Of a stretch of DNA of 64,000 nucleotides, positions 36,299-43,699 are shown in pieces (within the stretch, counting starts at the first letter, position 1; each line of letters begins with the position of its first letter). The notes below the pieces were generated by a model. The model had not been told where the DNA came from. It saw nothing but the letters and a program-made list of their open reading frames with translations, and did not search any database. The translations under genes were made by a program, and so were the position numbers. This stretch comes from JAUWCL01 sp964599375 (GTDB lineage Bacteria; Krumholzibacteriota; Krumholzibacteriia; Krumholzibacteriales; Krumholzibacteriaceae): assembly GCA_964599375.1 (NCBI GenBank), contig CAZREW010000002.1:124001-188000 (forward strand). Reading direction: 5' to 3'.

Positions 36299-37621
36299 TC
36301 AGTATCCGAGGGGCAGCCAGGCCGAGACGGCGCCCGGGTCGTCATCGCCCGCAAAAAGCCTTCCACCAAGGGATTCAAGTATATATCCGGAGAGAGTAAG
36401 GCCGGAATCGGCCGGAGGCCCGGGCGAGCCCTTGTACTCGGCGGCGAGGCTGTCCAGGATGGCGTCTATAGCGTCCCCACCGCTCTCTTCACCGCCGCTC
36501 ACTCGGAGCACCAGCCATGGTCCATCCTCTCCGCCGGGCCCCTCGCTGACAACCGACCATACGATCTCGACGGCGGAGCCCCTCCCCACGGAGAGGGTGA
36601 TCTTCTCCACGATGCTGCGGACCACATATTCGAGCTTTCCCCTGTCGGCACGGATCGTCATCCCGCCGGACCTGTCCTCCACCGACACCGTCAGCTCCCT
36701 GCGCTCGAAATCGGCTATCATCTCCCTCGTGACGTCTTCGATGACGTCGGCCATATCGACTTCTGTGAGGCCGGACAGCGGCCCATCAGGCTCGATACCG
36801 CTCAGGGAGATCAGTTCCCTTATCCTCGCACCGAGACGCACGGCGGCGTCCCTCGCCATGTCGATCATCACATGGCCGCTGTCGTCCCCCGGGTCCATGG
36901 ACCAGAGCCCGCTCTTGAGGACGCCGAGGGAAGTCTCGAGATCGGCGGCCGTCTTCTCGAGGACCGCGTTGCGGACCGCGCGGAATTCCATATCGCGCCT
37001 TTTCTCGAGGGCCTCGGCTCCGCGCCCGGAATCATCCGATATCAGCCGGCCCGCTACCGCGACCGAAGTGATCCCGGCCATCAGGCCTATCGCCAGGCGC
37101 ATGTCCTCCGCCGGACATCCTTTCGGCAGGTCCGAGGAAAACACGTACAGCCCGATGACCTCGCCGCAGAACTTAAGGGCGCACGCCGAACCGGTGCCGG
37201 CGCGCACGAAAGCGTCCTGCGCGTCAAGCTCGCTCCCGGTCAGCTCGCCCGGTGAACAGAAGAAGCTCTCCATCACCTCCGGCGAACCGCTTCGGCCCAG
37301 CCAGTCGACGAACGTGGAGCCTGCGTCTATCGTCCTCGGGAGCGTGCCCGGATCCACCGTCCCGCCGTGCATCAGTTCCAGATGCCCGTTTCCTTTTTCA
37401 TCGAGATACAGAGCGTGCCGCCCGACGCACAGGCCGCCGGCTACTGCCCGGAGCATCTCCGCGGCCGCCTCGCGATGGTCGCGGCAGGTCTCCAGCGCCC
37501 CGGCAAGCCGCGCGGCCGCCTCGAAGGCCCGGGCCTTCCAGACAAGCGGCCTGCTCGCCGGGTCTACGGCTGAAAGCCTCCCTGCATCTTCCCTGCTTCT
37601 GCCGTTCCTAAGGTCCCCCAT
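36299..37621 (-). CDS. GAF-domain protein with degenerate kinase-like core
   Basis: A protein of about 440 aa. A GAF-like sensor fold covers about 45-195. A long helical segment (230-300) takes the place of a HisKA domain but shows no H-box His. The C-terminal 120 residues look like an HATPase domain, but the N-box Asn is missing (GKLEYVVRSIVEKIT) and no clear DxGxG is visible. It thus resembles an inactive histidine kinase. The frame opens at 37792; I chose the ATG at 37621 with GAGGGACCGC. The word GGTGTGAATAT lies 19 bases upstream. No response regulator is adjacent. Confidence 0.75.
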   Translation of the reverse strand: MGDLRNGRSREDAGRLSAVDPASRPLVWKARAFEAAARLAGALETCRDHREAAAEMLRAVAGGLCVGRHALYLDEKGNGHLELMHGGTVDPGTLPRTIDAGSTFVDWLGRSGSPEVMESFFCSPGELTGSELDAQDAFVRAGTGSACALKFCGEVIGLYVFSSDLPKGCPAEDMRLAIGLMAGITSVAVAGRLISDDSGRGAEALEKRRDMEFRAVRNAVLEKTAADLETSLGVLKSGLWSMDPGDDSGHVMIDMARDAAVRLGARIRELISLSGIEPDGPLSGLTEVDMADVIEDVTREMIADFERRELTVSVEDRSGGMTIRADRGKLEYVVRSIVEKITLSVGRGSAVEIVWSVVSEGPGGEDGPWLVLRVSGGEESGGDAIDAILDSLAAEYKGSPGPPADSGLTLSGYILESLGGRLFAGDDDPGAVSAWLPLGY

Positions 37622-37640
37622 GCGGTCCCTCGACTGTAAG

Positions 37641-37651
37641 ATATTCACACC
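37641..37651 (-). promoter_or_regulatory. Copy 1 of shared word GGTGTGAATAT
   Basis: Minus-strand GGTGTGAATAT, 19 bases before the ATG of the GAF protein. The same 11-mer occurs at 48740 and 63532, also on the minus strand upstream of minus-strand genes. Role unknown. Confidence 0.4.
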
Positions 37652-37740
37652 ACGGGCCGGATTTCTTGCGCTTTCCGGCGCGGAATCCACCAACCAGGGG
37701 GAAACGCAAGAAATGTTCACAATCCGGGTCTGAATGAAAA

Positions 37741-37765
37741 GGGGCGCGCCGCGAAGGCGCGCCCC
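37741..37765 (-). terminator. Terminator of the rubrerythrin-like cluster
   Basis: A 10-bp perfect stem (GGGGCGCGCC with GGCGCGCCCC, loop GCGAA) followed on the minus strand by TTTTCATTC. It ends the cluster whose last gene stops at 37795. Confidence 0.85.
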
Positions 37766-37794
37766 GAAGTGCGGGCGGAGGATCGGGGGCATCG

Positions 37795-38298
37795 TCAGGC
37801 CTGGCGCTCCCTGATCTTCTTGATCATGCCGGAGATCCAGATCACATGCTGTCTCTCCTCCTCGATGAGGCGGTCGATCTCATTTTTGCCGAGATCCTCT
37901 CTTGTCCTCTCCTTCATCTCGGTGAAGAAGAGTATCGTGTCCTTCTCGAACGTGAGGGCGCCCTGTAGGACGCTGATCGGATCGCACCTGTCCGTGCAGG
38001 CGTTCTCGGCCTCGCGCACATTGTTGAAAAGCCTCGACCTGACAAGTGCGTCGAGATAGAGATACTCCTGGTCATCGGGGTCGGAGACCAGGGGAGTCGT
38101 GCCCTTCGCGGGGATGTTGTCCCGCAGTTTCTTGAAAGTCTCATAATGATGGTGCTCAGCGGTCATCAGATCGACGAATATCTTCTTTATCTCGGGATCC
38201 CCGGTCAGCTCGGCGGCCTTGCTGTAGTAAGCCTCGCCGTTCTTCTCGATATCCATCCCCATCTCGAAGACTTCATCGGCGTTAAAGGAAATGCCCAT
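37795..38298 (-). CDS. Ferritin-like (rubrerythrin-type) protein
   Basis: A 167-aa four-helix ferritin-like protein. The expected di-iron ligands are E18, E48 and H51 (from AEHHH) in the first half and E118, E148 and H151 (LIEEERQH) in the second. There is no attached rubredoxin domain, but a separate rubredoxin gene lies 120 bases upstream. The likely role is peroxide reduction or iron handling. It is the last gene of the PerR-linked cluster and is followed by a strong terminator. The sequence between 38299 and 38420 shows no gene. Confidence 0.88.
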   Translation of the reverse strand: MGISFNADEVFEMGMDIEKNGEAYYSKAAELTGDPEIKKIFVDLMTAEHHHYETFKKLRDNIPAKGTTPLVSDPDDQEYLYLDALVRSRLFNNVREAENACTDRCDPISVLQGALTFEKDTILFFTEMKERTREDLGKNEIDRLIEEERQHVIWISGMIKKIRERQA

Positions 38299-38420
38299 TC
38301 ATGGTCCTCCCGTAGACAATCGTTCGCTTCCATGCCTTGTACGGGCACGGATCTATTCTGATCGGACTCCTGGACGTATTCGAAATAGATCACAGCCCCT
38401 GGGCCCGAAACCTAGCAGTG

Positions 38421-38582
38421 TCAGTCGACAGGCGAGAAATCTTCCTTTCCGGCGCCGCAGTCGGGGCATACCCAGTCGTCGGGAAGATCCTTGAAGGCCG
38501 TCCCCGGCTCGACCCCGTTATCGGGATCGCCGATCTCCGGATCGTAGATATAACCGCAGATGTCGCATACATACTTTTTCAT
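38421..38582 (-). CDS. Rubredoxin
   Basis: A 53-aa rubredoxin: MKKYVCDICGYIYDPEIG at the start and DDWVCPDCGAGKEDF at the end. The four iron-binding cysteines are Cys6, Cys9, Cys39 and Cys42. It is a small cytosolic electron carrier, here most likely for the ferritin-like proteins beside it. The ATG at 38582 is 11 bases past the stop of the upstream gene, with AGGAGCGGGT in front, so it belongs to the same transcript. Confidence 0.95.
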   Translation of the reverse strand: MKKYVCDICGYIYDPEIGDPDNGVEPGTAFKDLPDDWVCPDCGAGKEDFSPVD

Positions 38583-38593
38583 ACCCGCTCCTT

Positions 38594-39079
38594 TCAGTCT
38601 TCCAGGAATCCGGACTGGTCCATGTCGAACCAGTAGAATCCCCCCGTGAGTGCGTTCTTCTCAGCCGTAAGCAGATCGTAGTGCCCTTTTTCCTGCTGCG
38701 CAAGAGATTCGAACATCTTTTTCAGCTCCGGATCCGAGGCCTTCCGAGCCTCGGCGAGGTAGAAATCGTTGGCCTTCGACTCGGCCTCGATGGCTATATC
38801 GAGAGCCTCCATCGCGCCTGCCTCTCCGTTGATCTCAATGTCCTTTATCTCGGAGTTCCTTATCTGATGCTCGTCTTCGACGAAATCGGTCTCGAAGAGC
38901 CGGGAGTACCATCCCTTCAGTGTATCCCTGTGGCCCCTCTCGTCCACGGACAGCTGCTCGAACCTGCTGCTGCCCTCTTTGTTCTCGATCCTGCCGGCCA
39001 TCCTCGAGTAGAAGTTCATCGCTCCTATCTCGGCGTATATCGCCCTCGAGATGGCGTCCTTAAGAGTGTGTTGCGACAA
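38594..39079 (-). CDS. Ferritin-like (rubrerythrin-type) protein
   Basis: A 161-aa ferritin-like protein with two helix pairs. The likely di-iron ligands are E17, E47 and H50 (DERGH) in the first pair and E98 or E100, E130 and H133 (QQEKGHY) in the second. It resembles the erythrin part of rubrerythrin without a rubredoxin tail. It begins 3 bases after the phosphatase fusion stops, and rubredoxin begins 11 bases after it, so peroxide or superoxide defence or iron control is the likely job. Pairwise similarity to the gene at 37795 is low apart from the ExxH pattern. Confidence 0.87.
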   Translation of the reverse strand: MSQHTLKDAISRAIYAEIGAMNFYSRMAGRIENKEGSSRFEQLSVDERGHRDTLKGWYSRLFETDFVEDEHQIRNSEIKDIEINGEAGAMEALDIAIEAESKANDFYLAEARKASDPELKKMFESLAQQEKGHYDLLTAEKNALTGGFYWFDMDQSGFLED

Positions 39080-39082
39080 GAC

Positions 39083-40078
39083 TCACTCTCCCTTCGCTTT
39101 TACCAGTATGATGGAGACCTCATCCCTCAGAGGCCTCCCGCCGAGGTGGGCCTTCAATCCCTCCAGAACGGCCGCCACTATCTCCGCTGGCGATCCGTCC
39201 CGGTTCTCCTCGAGTATCCGCGAGATCCCGCCGCGCCCGTAGATCGCCTCGTCGGAGTTCTCGGCCTCGACTATGCCGTCGGAGAACACGCAGAAAATAT
39301 CGCCCCGGTCGAACGGCATCGAGTGCTCCCTGTAGTGGAAAGCGGGGTCTATGCCGGCGATCAGCTGCGTCTGCAGCAGCGACGAGGCTTTCCCCGACCC
39401 GTCTACGAGGAACGGGGGCTCGTGTCCCGCGCAGGTATATGTCAACGTTTCGGCGCCGCAGTCGAACAACACGCACAGGACAGTGAGGAATATCCCCTCG
39501 CCCTCATATCTTTCGGATAGCTTCTCGTTGAGCACGGTCACGATCTTTCGCGGGCTCAGCATCTCGGCTTCCATTTTGGACAACGAGACCGAATCGACAT
39601 ATTCGCCGACCGCCTTGGCAGCGAACCCGTTGATCTCGGTGGTCTTCATGCTGTGGCCCATCGCATCGTAGAGCAGCAGAAGGGTCCCGGTGGCGTTGCC
39701 GCCGTGGTCCCGGATTACCCGGGAAAATACACTGTCGCCGCCGACCAGCCTGCTCGGCATCGTGAGCGCGATCGCTTCGAGCCTTTCGCTCAGTTCCAGG
39801 GGAGTGAAGGAGGGCCTGCTTGGGATCTTGTACGAGAGGGCCGTCCCGCCCTCTTCTCCCTCGTCACCGTTCCATCCCTTCTCGATCGACTTGTACTCGT
39901 TGACCAGGAGCTGCCTATGGACGCGCTCTTCCTCGGCGAGCCTCGCGAGAAGGCCCCTGGCGCCGGCCGGCATGTTCTCGTTCTCGCTGCCCTTGTAATA
40001 GAAGTTGAACGCGTTCGTCTCCCGGATGATCGCGCCCGAAAGCACCTTGAGTATCTCTTCGCGTTCGTCGATGCCCAC
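39083..40078 (-). CDS. Ferritin-like domain fused to SpoIIE-type phosphatase
   Basis: A 331-aa fusion. Residues about 1-65 are a helix pair with E20 and the EEERVH motif (E51, H54), like one half of a ferritin-like bundle. Residues about 85-331 are a PP2C/SpoIIE phosphatase with the metal-binding Asp residues D115 (VGGDSVF), D138 (YDAMGHS), D267 (FSDGIVE) and D319 (LRDEVSII), so it is probably active. Half a di-iron bundle would need a dimer to complete a site. The fusion lies in one transcript with ferritin-like proteins and rubredoxin, next to a PerR-type gene. The start is GTG with GGAAGG upstream. No anti-sigma partner is visible nearby. Confidence 0.85.
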   Translation of the reverse strand: MGIDEREEILKVLSGAIIRETNAFNFYYKGSENENMPAGARGLLARLAEEERVHRQLLVNEYKSIEKGWNGDEGEEGGTALSYKIPSRPSFTPLELSERLEAIALTMPSRLVGGDSVFSRVIRDHGGNATGTLLLLYDAMGHSMKTTEINGFAAKAVGEYVDSVSLSKMEAEMLSPRKIVTVLNEKLSERYEGEGIFLTVLCVLFDCGAETLTYTCAGHEPPFLVDGSGKASSLLQTQLIAGIDPAFHYREHSMPFDRGDIFCVFSDGIVEAENSDEAIYGRGGISRILEENRDGSPAEIVAAVLEGLKAHLGGRPLRDEVSIILVKAKGE

Positions 40079-40142
40079 TTGCTCCGCCTTCCGCCGGCAG
40101 CCTGTATTTGATTTATCGATTTATTCCGCTCAATAAGGAACA

Positions 40143-40164
40143 GAGGCGGCTTGCCCACCGCCTC
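40143..40164 (-). terminator. Hairpin after perR
   Basis: GAGGCGG pairs with CCGCCTC around 8 bases, 28 bases past the perR stop on the minus strand. No strong T tract follows (TGTTCCTTATT), so termination may be partial. Confidence 0.4.
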
Positions 40165-40191
40165 CCACTGATCGCGCGCCGAGGCTGTCCC

Positions 40192-40608
40192 CTAGAGACA
40201 GTTTCCGCACGTGCCCTTGAGTACGACCTGCGCCGATTCGATCCTGTGCCCTGAGATATCGCCCTGCGGCAATGACATATTCTCGTTATCGCGCGGGAAA
40301 ATGTCAATGATACTGTTACAGCGCCTGCAGATGAAATGGTAATGGGACCCAGTGTCAGGATCGTAGTTGAGAAACTCGTCGAAGAGATGGAGCGACTGAA
40401 CCTCGCCGATCTTCTCGAGCATATTCAGGGTATTGTAGACCGTCGAGAAGGAGAGGCTGGGGTATTTCTTTTTGAGGTCCGAGTAGATCGTCGCGGCGGT
40501 CGGGTGCGTCTTGTTGCCTATCAGGTACCGGATCACTGACAGCCGCTGAGGCGTCAGCTTGAACCCTTCGCTCCTGAGCCTGCCAATCGTCGTTTCGAAC
40601 GAATGCAT
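40192..40608 (-). CDS. perR: Fur family regulator, PerR-like
   Basis: A 138-aa Fur-family repressor. The N-terminal winged helix includes LTPQRLSVIRYLIGN and STVYNTLNMLEKIGEV; the C-terminal metal and dimer domain has HYHFICRRCNS and a final CGNC, the two CxxC pairs of a structural zinc site. The neighbours (ferritin-like proteins and rubredoxin) argue for PerR-type peroxide sensing rather than iron-only Fur, but sequence alone does not settle that. The ATG at 40608 follows GGAGCGGGAAG; the open frame extends to 40653 with an unlikely extra 15 residues. Confidence 0.88.
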   Translation of the reverse strand: MHSFETTIGRLRSEGFKLTPQRLSVIRYLIGNKTHPTAATIYSDLKKKYPSLSFSTVYNTLNMLEKIGEVQSLHLFDEFLNYDPDTGSHYHFICRRCNSIIDIFPRDNENMSLPQGDISGHRIESAQVVLKGTCGNCL

Positions 40609-40657
40609 CTTCCCGCTCCTGTTCTCCCCTGATGTTGTTAATCCTTTGCGCAAAGTA

Positions 40658-40699
40658 AAGTTATGAACTGGCCGGCCTCAAGTCAATAATAATTCTTGA
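40658..40699 (-). promoter_or_regulatory. perR promoter with overlapping PerR-like box
   Basis: On the minus strand there is TTGACT (40681-40686), a 17-base spacer and TAACTT (40658-40663). An inverted repeat TCAATAATAATTCTTGA at 40683-40699 (7 of 8 pairs, 9 of 14 bases matching the Bacillus PerR box) overlaps the -35. This fits autorepression by the Fur-family product 50 bases downstream. Confidence 0.55.
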
Positions 40700-40781
40700 T
40701 GCCGCGCATGCATTCCGGCAGGCCGGCGGCGAGTCACGGGCCTGCTCCGGTCGATGAAATCAAGCCGAGGATCGGGCCTGC

Positions 40782-41486
40782 CTATCCTCGCGGGCCTTCG
40801 GATGCACACAGGGTCGAAATGGGACATTCGTCACAATCCGGCGCGCGCTTGCACTTTCGTTTGCAATGTACTACGACAAGCGCGTGATATTCGTTATATA
40901 TTTCCGGAGACTTTCCGAGGGGTTCCTCGAAAAGGCCCCTGATCCGGTCATAACTTTCGTTACCCCTTATGACACCCAGCCTGGAAAATAACCTTTTCGT
41001 ATAGGAATCTACAACAAAAAAAGGACGGGAACAGGCATACAGCATTATCGAATCGGCGGTCTCCGGCCCTATCCCTTCGAGGGCAAGGAGAGATTCCCTT
41101 TCAGGCTGAGCATCACCGATTTCGAGAAAATACCTGGCCAGTATGCCCAGCCGCCGGGCCTTCTGGTTGTAGTAACCCGAGCTTCGCACGAGCTGCGCGA
41201 CCTCCTCGCGGGAGGCCGAGGCGAGCCTGGCCGGATCGATCATGCCCGCCGCGGAGAGGGCTGAGACCGCCCTGGCAGCGTTCTTCCACGACGTGTTCTG
41301 GGTGAGCACCGCCCCGACGGCCACCTCGAACCTCTCTCGGCTGTCACGCGGCCCGCCGAGGTACTCGGGCTCACCTCCCTTCGTCCTCGTCACGGGCCAC
41401 CAGCCCTGTCCGCCGTACTCCGACATAAGAAGTCGATAGACCTCCCTTATCAATTCCGCGGTCCTTCTGTCGGGTGTTTCAGTCAT
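40782..41486 (-). CDS. Endonuclease III-like DNA glycosylase (COG2231 type)
   Basis: A 234-aa HhH-GPD base-excision protein. It has the family GAVLTQNTSWKNAARA segment, the helix-hairpin-helix LEGIGPETADSIM and the catalytic Asp in FFVVDSYTKRLFSRLG. The usual Lys of EndoIII in the HhH region is Glu here, as in COG2231/MagIII-like enzymes, so it may remove alkylated bases. The C-terminus has a cysteine cluster (CKRKCKRAPDCDECPISTLC) that can hold a 4Fe-4S cluster. It is on its own, divergent from nikR; the start is the only family-like Met but lacks a clear RBS. Confidence 0.9.
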   Translation of the reverse strand: MTETPDRRTAELIREVYRLLMSEYGGQGWWPVTRTKGGEPEYLGGPRDSRERFEVAVGAVLTQNTSWKNAARAVSALSAAGMIDPARLASASREEVAQLVRSSGYYNQKARRLGILARYFLEIGDAQPERESLLALEGIGPETADSIMLYACSRPFFVVDSYTKRLFSRLGVIRGNESYDRIRGLFEEPLGKSPEIYNEYHALVVVHCKRKCKRAPDCDECPISTLCASEGPRG

Positions 41487-41622
41487 ATGCGAAACTTACA
41501 TCAGGATACCGTCCGGATTCAACCGTCCCGTAACTCCGCCCCGAATCAGGTTGACCTTCGGGGCGATTCTCTCTTACCGTCATCTGATAAGATGCGACCA
41601 AGGTCACTGCGAAAGGTCTCAT

Positions 41623-42036
41623 ATGAGCACTACAAGGTTCGGAGTCTCCATGGAAGACGCCCTTCTCGGGCGGCTGGACGACATGGTCCGGGACAAGGGC
41701 TATCCCAACAGGTCCGAGGCGATCCGCGACCTGGTGAGAAAGACTATCGTCGACGACGAATGGGACGACACCTCGGGCGAGATAATAGGCGTCCTGGTCA
41801 TAGTCTTCGATCATCACAGGCGTGAGCTCTCATCACGGCTCCTGAAGATGGAGCACGACCGGGAGGGCAGTATCCTTTCCACCCTGCATCTTCATCTCGA
41901 TCACGACAACTGCCTTGAGGTCAAGGTGATCCGGGGTAAAGCCTTAGAGGTGAGGGAGTTCGCCGAGGAGATGATCTCGATGAAAGGCATCAAGTACGGC
42001 ACCCTTGTGCGGGCCACCTCGGGCGGGGCCCTGTAG
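41623..42036 (+). CDS. nikR: NikR nickel-responsive regulator
   Basis: A 138-aa ribbon-helix-helix repressor. Residues 1-45 are the DNA-binding part (TRFGVSMEDALLGRLDDMV, RSEAIRDLVR), and the rest an ACT-like metal domain with the nickel ligands in HLHLDHDNCLEV: His/His/Cys positions equal to E. coli His87, His89 and Cys95, plus the earlier His in VFDHHRREL. Nickel binding is thus plausible. The frame opens at 41551 but ATG 41623 gives the family start. A palindrome CTCATATGAG covers the start codon and CATCTGATAAGATG lies at 41581. No nickel transporter is adjacent. Confidence 0.93.
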   Translation: MSTTRFGVSMEDALLGRLDDMVRDKGYPNRSEAIRDLVRKTIVDDEWDDTSGEIIGVLVIVFDHHRRELSSRLLKMEHDREGSILSTLHLHLDHDNCLEVKVIRGKALEVREFAEEMISMKGIKYGTLVRATSGGAL

Positions 42037-42128
42037 GCACCGGCTCCGCCCGATGTCACGCGGGAAAATCCCCGTCCGTATATTTTTAGATCGTTTGCGC
42101 CCGGCCAGGGCCGCAGAGAGGAATGACG

Positions 42129-43667
42129 ATGACTGAAGGCAACGGCAGCAGGACTCCAGCGAAGCGATCCGCGATGATAAGGTTTCTCGACAGTGTCGAG
42201 AAGATAGGCAACAGGCTCCCCCACCCCGCGACCCTTTTCGCGATATTTGCGTTCACGGTTGCCGTAGCCTCCTGGCTGATATCGAGGGCCCACGTCACCG
42301 CCGTCCACCCGGGAACGGGCGAGACTATCAGCGCCGTCAACATGATCTCGAAGGACGGGTTCAGGTTCATGTGGACCGATATGACCGACAATTTCGTCTA
42401 TTTCCCTCCTCTCGGGATCGTGCTCGTCGCGATGATAGGCATCGGCGTCGCGGAAGGTTCCGGGCTGATCTCGGCGCTCCTGCGACACCTGGTCACGAGC
42501 GCGCCGCCGCGTCTCATAACAGCCGCCGTGATCGCCGCCGGGATACTCTCGCACCTCGCCTCGAGCGTCGGGTACGTCGTCCTGATCCCACTTGGAGCTA
42601 TGATCTTCGCGGCCGTCAAGAGGCACCCGATCGCCGGGCTGGCCGCGGCCTTCCTCGGAGTGTCCGGGGGATTCGGAGCGAACTTCCTGATCGGATCGAT
42701 CGACCCGATACTCGCTGGACTGACCGAGTCGGCCGCCCGTATCATCTCACCGGATATAAGCATCACCCCCGCGGTAAACTACTACTTCATGCTGGTCTCC
42801 GCCTGCATGATCGTGGTCGCGGGCACTTTCGTCACCGAGAAGATCGTCGAGCCGCGGCTCGGAAAGTACGAAGGCGAGACGGAGGACTTCGAGAAGGTGT
42901 CTCCGAACGAGAGGAAGGGCCTCGCCTGGGCGGGAGCATCGCTTGCTTTATTCCTCGGTATCATAGCGCTGCTTACTCTCCCGAAGGAAGCCCTGCTGAG
43001 GGACCCCGGGACAGGCTCGCTGCTGCGGTCGCCTTTCATGGACGGATTGATAACAGCGATCATGGTCTTTTTTCTGGTACCGGGGATCGTGTACGGGATA
43101 GCCGTCGGCTCGATACGAAGCGACAAGGATATCGTCAAGTTCATGACCGGCTCCATGAAGGGACTTGCCGGCTATATCGTGCTCGTATTCTTCGCCGGGC
43201 AGTTCGTCTACTATTTCAAGTACAGCAATATCGGAGTACTTCTGGCGATAAAGGGAGCGGAGCTGCTCGGAAATATCGGGTTCACCGGAATAATGCTGCT
43301 CGTCTCATTCGTGATACTGTCGGCGTTCATTAACCTCTTCATGGGAAGCGCGTCGGCCAAGTGGGCGATCATGGCGCCTGTCTTCGTGCCGATGTTCATG
43401 CTGCTCGGCTATCACCCGGGCATAACACAGGCGGCGTTCAGGATCGGGGATTCGATAACCAACATCATCACCCCGATGATGAGTTACTTCGCGCTGATCG
43501 TCGCCTTCGCGCAGAAATATGACGAAAAATACGGAATAGGGACGATCACGGCCACGATGCTTCCGTACACCATCATCATCGGCGTGGTATGGACGCTTCT
43601 GCTCGCCGTATGGATGATGATCGGGCTGCCCGTCGGCCCCGACGCGCCGATCCATCTTCCCGGCTGA
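42129..43667 (+). CDS. abgT: AbgT family transporter
   Basis: A membrane protein of about 512 aa with 11-13 hydrophobic segments and the AbgT family features (GNRLPHPATLFAIFAF near the start, SFVILSAFINLFMGSASAKWA, and TPMMSYFALIVAFAQKY near the end). Known members take up p-aminobenzoyl-glutamate or export sulfonamides. Two ATGs lie at 42123 and 42129; the second has GAGAGGA at a normal distance, so I used it. The gene lies 92 bases after nikR on the same strand, with a glycosyltransferase 32 bases downstream. Confidence 0.92.
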   Translation: MTEGNGSRTPAKRSAMIRFLDSVEKIGNRLPHPATLFAIFAFTVAVASWLISRAHVTAVHPGTGETISAVNMISKDGFRFMWTDMTDNFVYFPPLGIVLVAMIGIGVAEGSGLISALLRHLVTSAPPRLITAAVIAAGILSHLASSVGYVVLIPLGAMIFAAVKRHPIAGLAAAFLGVSGGFGANFLIGSIDPILAGLTESAARIISPDISITPAVNYYFMLVSACMIVVAGTFVTEKIVEPRLGKYEGETEDFEKVSPNERKGLAWAGASLALFLGIIALLTLPKEALLRDPGTGSLLRSPFMDGLITAIMVFFLVPGIVYGIAVGSIRSDKDIVKFMTGSMKGLAGYIVLVFFAGQFVYYFKYSNIGVLLAIKGAELLGNIGFTGIMLLVSFVILSAFINLFMGSASAKWAIMAPVFVPMFMLLGYHPGITQAAFRIGDSITNIITPMMSYFALIVAFAQKYDEKYGIGTITATMLPYTIIIGVVWTLLLAVWMMIGLPVGPDAPIHLPG

Positions 43668-43699
43668 CGGGATGCAGGATGCCGCGTGAAAGGAAGACG

